From contig NZ_JALIQS010000001.1 in NCBI RefSeq assembly GCF_024704725.1, forward strand, positions 186,001 to 250,000: a DNA stretch of 64,000 bases, read 5' to 3'. Below are positions 63,794 to 64,000 of this stretch, piece by piece (the stretch's first letter is position 1; every line of letters begins with the position of its first letter). Made by a program: the position numbers and the translations under genes. Below the pieces are notes generated by a model, which was not told the DNA's origin, did no database searches, and was given only the letters and a program-made list of their open reading frames with translations. Source of the DNA: Shinella sp. CPCC 101442 (lineage in GTDB: Bacteria > Pseudomonadota > Alphaproteobacteria > Rhizobiales > Rhizobiaceae).

Positions 63794-64000
63794 GTGAGTT
63801 CGATCGACACACCGCAGATGCCGACGCCCGACGTTTTGGCGGGCCTCATGATGCAGGTTGCCCGTGACCGGGACCGGCAGGCCTTCGCGCTGCTCTTCCG
63901 CCATTTCGGACCGCGGCTGAAGACCTTCTTCCTGCGCTGGACGATCTCGTCCGGCGTGGCGGAGGACCTGGTGCAGGAAACGATGCTGACCGTCTGGCGC
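63794..64000 (+). CDS. rpoE: ECF-family RNA polymerase sigma factor, RpoE type (3' end beyond the window)
   Basis: The first 69 codons of an ECF sigma factor: RDRQAFALLFRHFGPRLKTF (about 26-45, region 2.1) and AEDLVQETMLTVWR (about 56-69, region 2.2/2.3) match the RpoE group paired with the zinc anti-sigma factor ChrR. GTG 63794 is preferred because the ATG at 63722 would sit at the transcription start of the predicted promoter; an RBS is weak in either case. The rest of the gene and any chrR lie to the right. Confidence 0.8.
   Translation, partial: MSSIDTPQMPTPDVLAGLMMQVARDRDRQAFALLFRHFGPRLKTFFLRWTISSGVAEDLVQETMLTVWR

Overview
The window is high-GC alphaproteobacterial DNA, most likely from a Rhizobiaceae member (Rhizobium, Ensifer, Agrobacterium or a close relative). 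The reasons are the rhizobial eryABCD-eryR-tpiB-rpiB erythritol locus, a D-apiose pathway of the rhizobial type, BetI/ChoX-like choline genes, many ABC importers with their own regulators, and an RpoE-type ECF sigma factor at the right edge. No rRNA, tRNA, CRISPR array, IS element or replication origin was seen. Dense, operonic catabolic and transport genes would fit a chromid, megaplasmid or accessory chromosomal region.

Layout. (1) 1-2508: an amidase (cut by the left edge) and a BetI-like repressor, divergent from an orphan choline-type binding protein, with a very long palindrome between them. (2) 2541-10006: a six-gene operon (binding protein, two permeases, ATPase, xylose-isomerase-like TIM barrel, inositol-monophosphatase-family phosphatase) divergent from a MocR-type regulator; substrate unknown. 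(3) 10166-11552: decayed remains of choline dehydrogenase and an NCS1 permease. (4) 11625-17220: an arsenic resistance island (arsR, arsN2, arsC, acr3, a second arsC, arsH; on the other strand an MFS exporter and a second arsR; a frameshifted DUF6428 gene). (5) 17301-30023: a LysR regulator divergent from a catabolic and peptide/opine-type ABC cluster with two enolase-superfamily enzymes, a GMC oxidoreductase, an aldehyde dehydrogenase and a beta-hydroxyacid dehydrogenase; substrate unknown. (6) 30022-31960: an aldehyde dehydrogenase scrap and a membrane diguanylate cyclase. (7) 32067-43712: a complete D-apiose uptake and catabolism cluster (apnO, ABC importer with DUF2291 lipoprotein, apsD, apnL, oiaK, RuBisCO-like protein) with a GntR regulator. 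(8) 43837-49842: a second polyol/ketose module (DhaKL-type kinase, GlpD/EryB-type dehydrogenase, FGGY kinase, DeoR regulator). (9) 49927-62245: the erythritol locus, with its ABC importer (plus a second DUF2291 protein) divergent from eryA-eryB-eryC-eryD-eryR-tpiB-rpiB. (10) 62254-64000: an FAD-dependent oxidoreductase and an ECF sigma factor, read from two divergent RpoE-type promoters.

How the genes work together. If the RuBisCO-like protein is the decarboxylating type, D-apiose catabolism ends at L-erythrulose 1-phosphate. This is the same molecule as the L-3-tetrulose 4-phosphate made from erythritol by EryA and EryB. The EryC/TpiB/RpiB isomerases would then deliver carbon from both substrates to D-erythrose 4-phosphate, and the DhaKL-type kinase could feed free L-erythrulose into the same pool. 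Regions 7-9 therefore read as one integrated C4/C5 plant-sugar island. The arsenic island and the unknown-substrate clusters are separate functions. All functional statements come from reading motifs and gene context; no database search was run.
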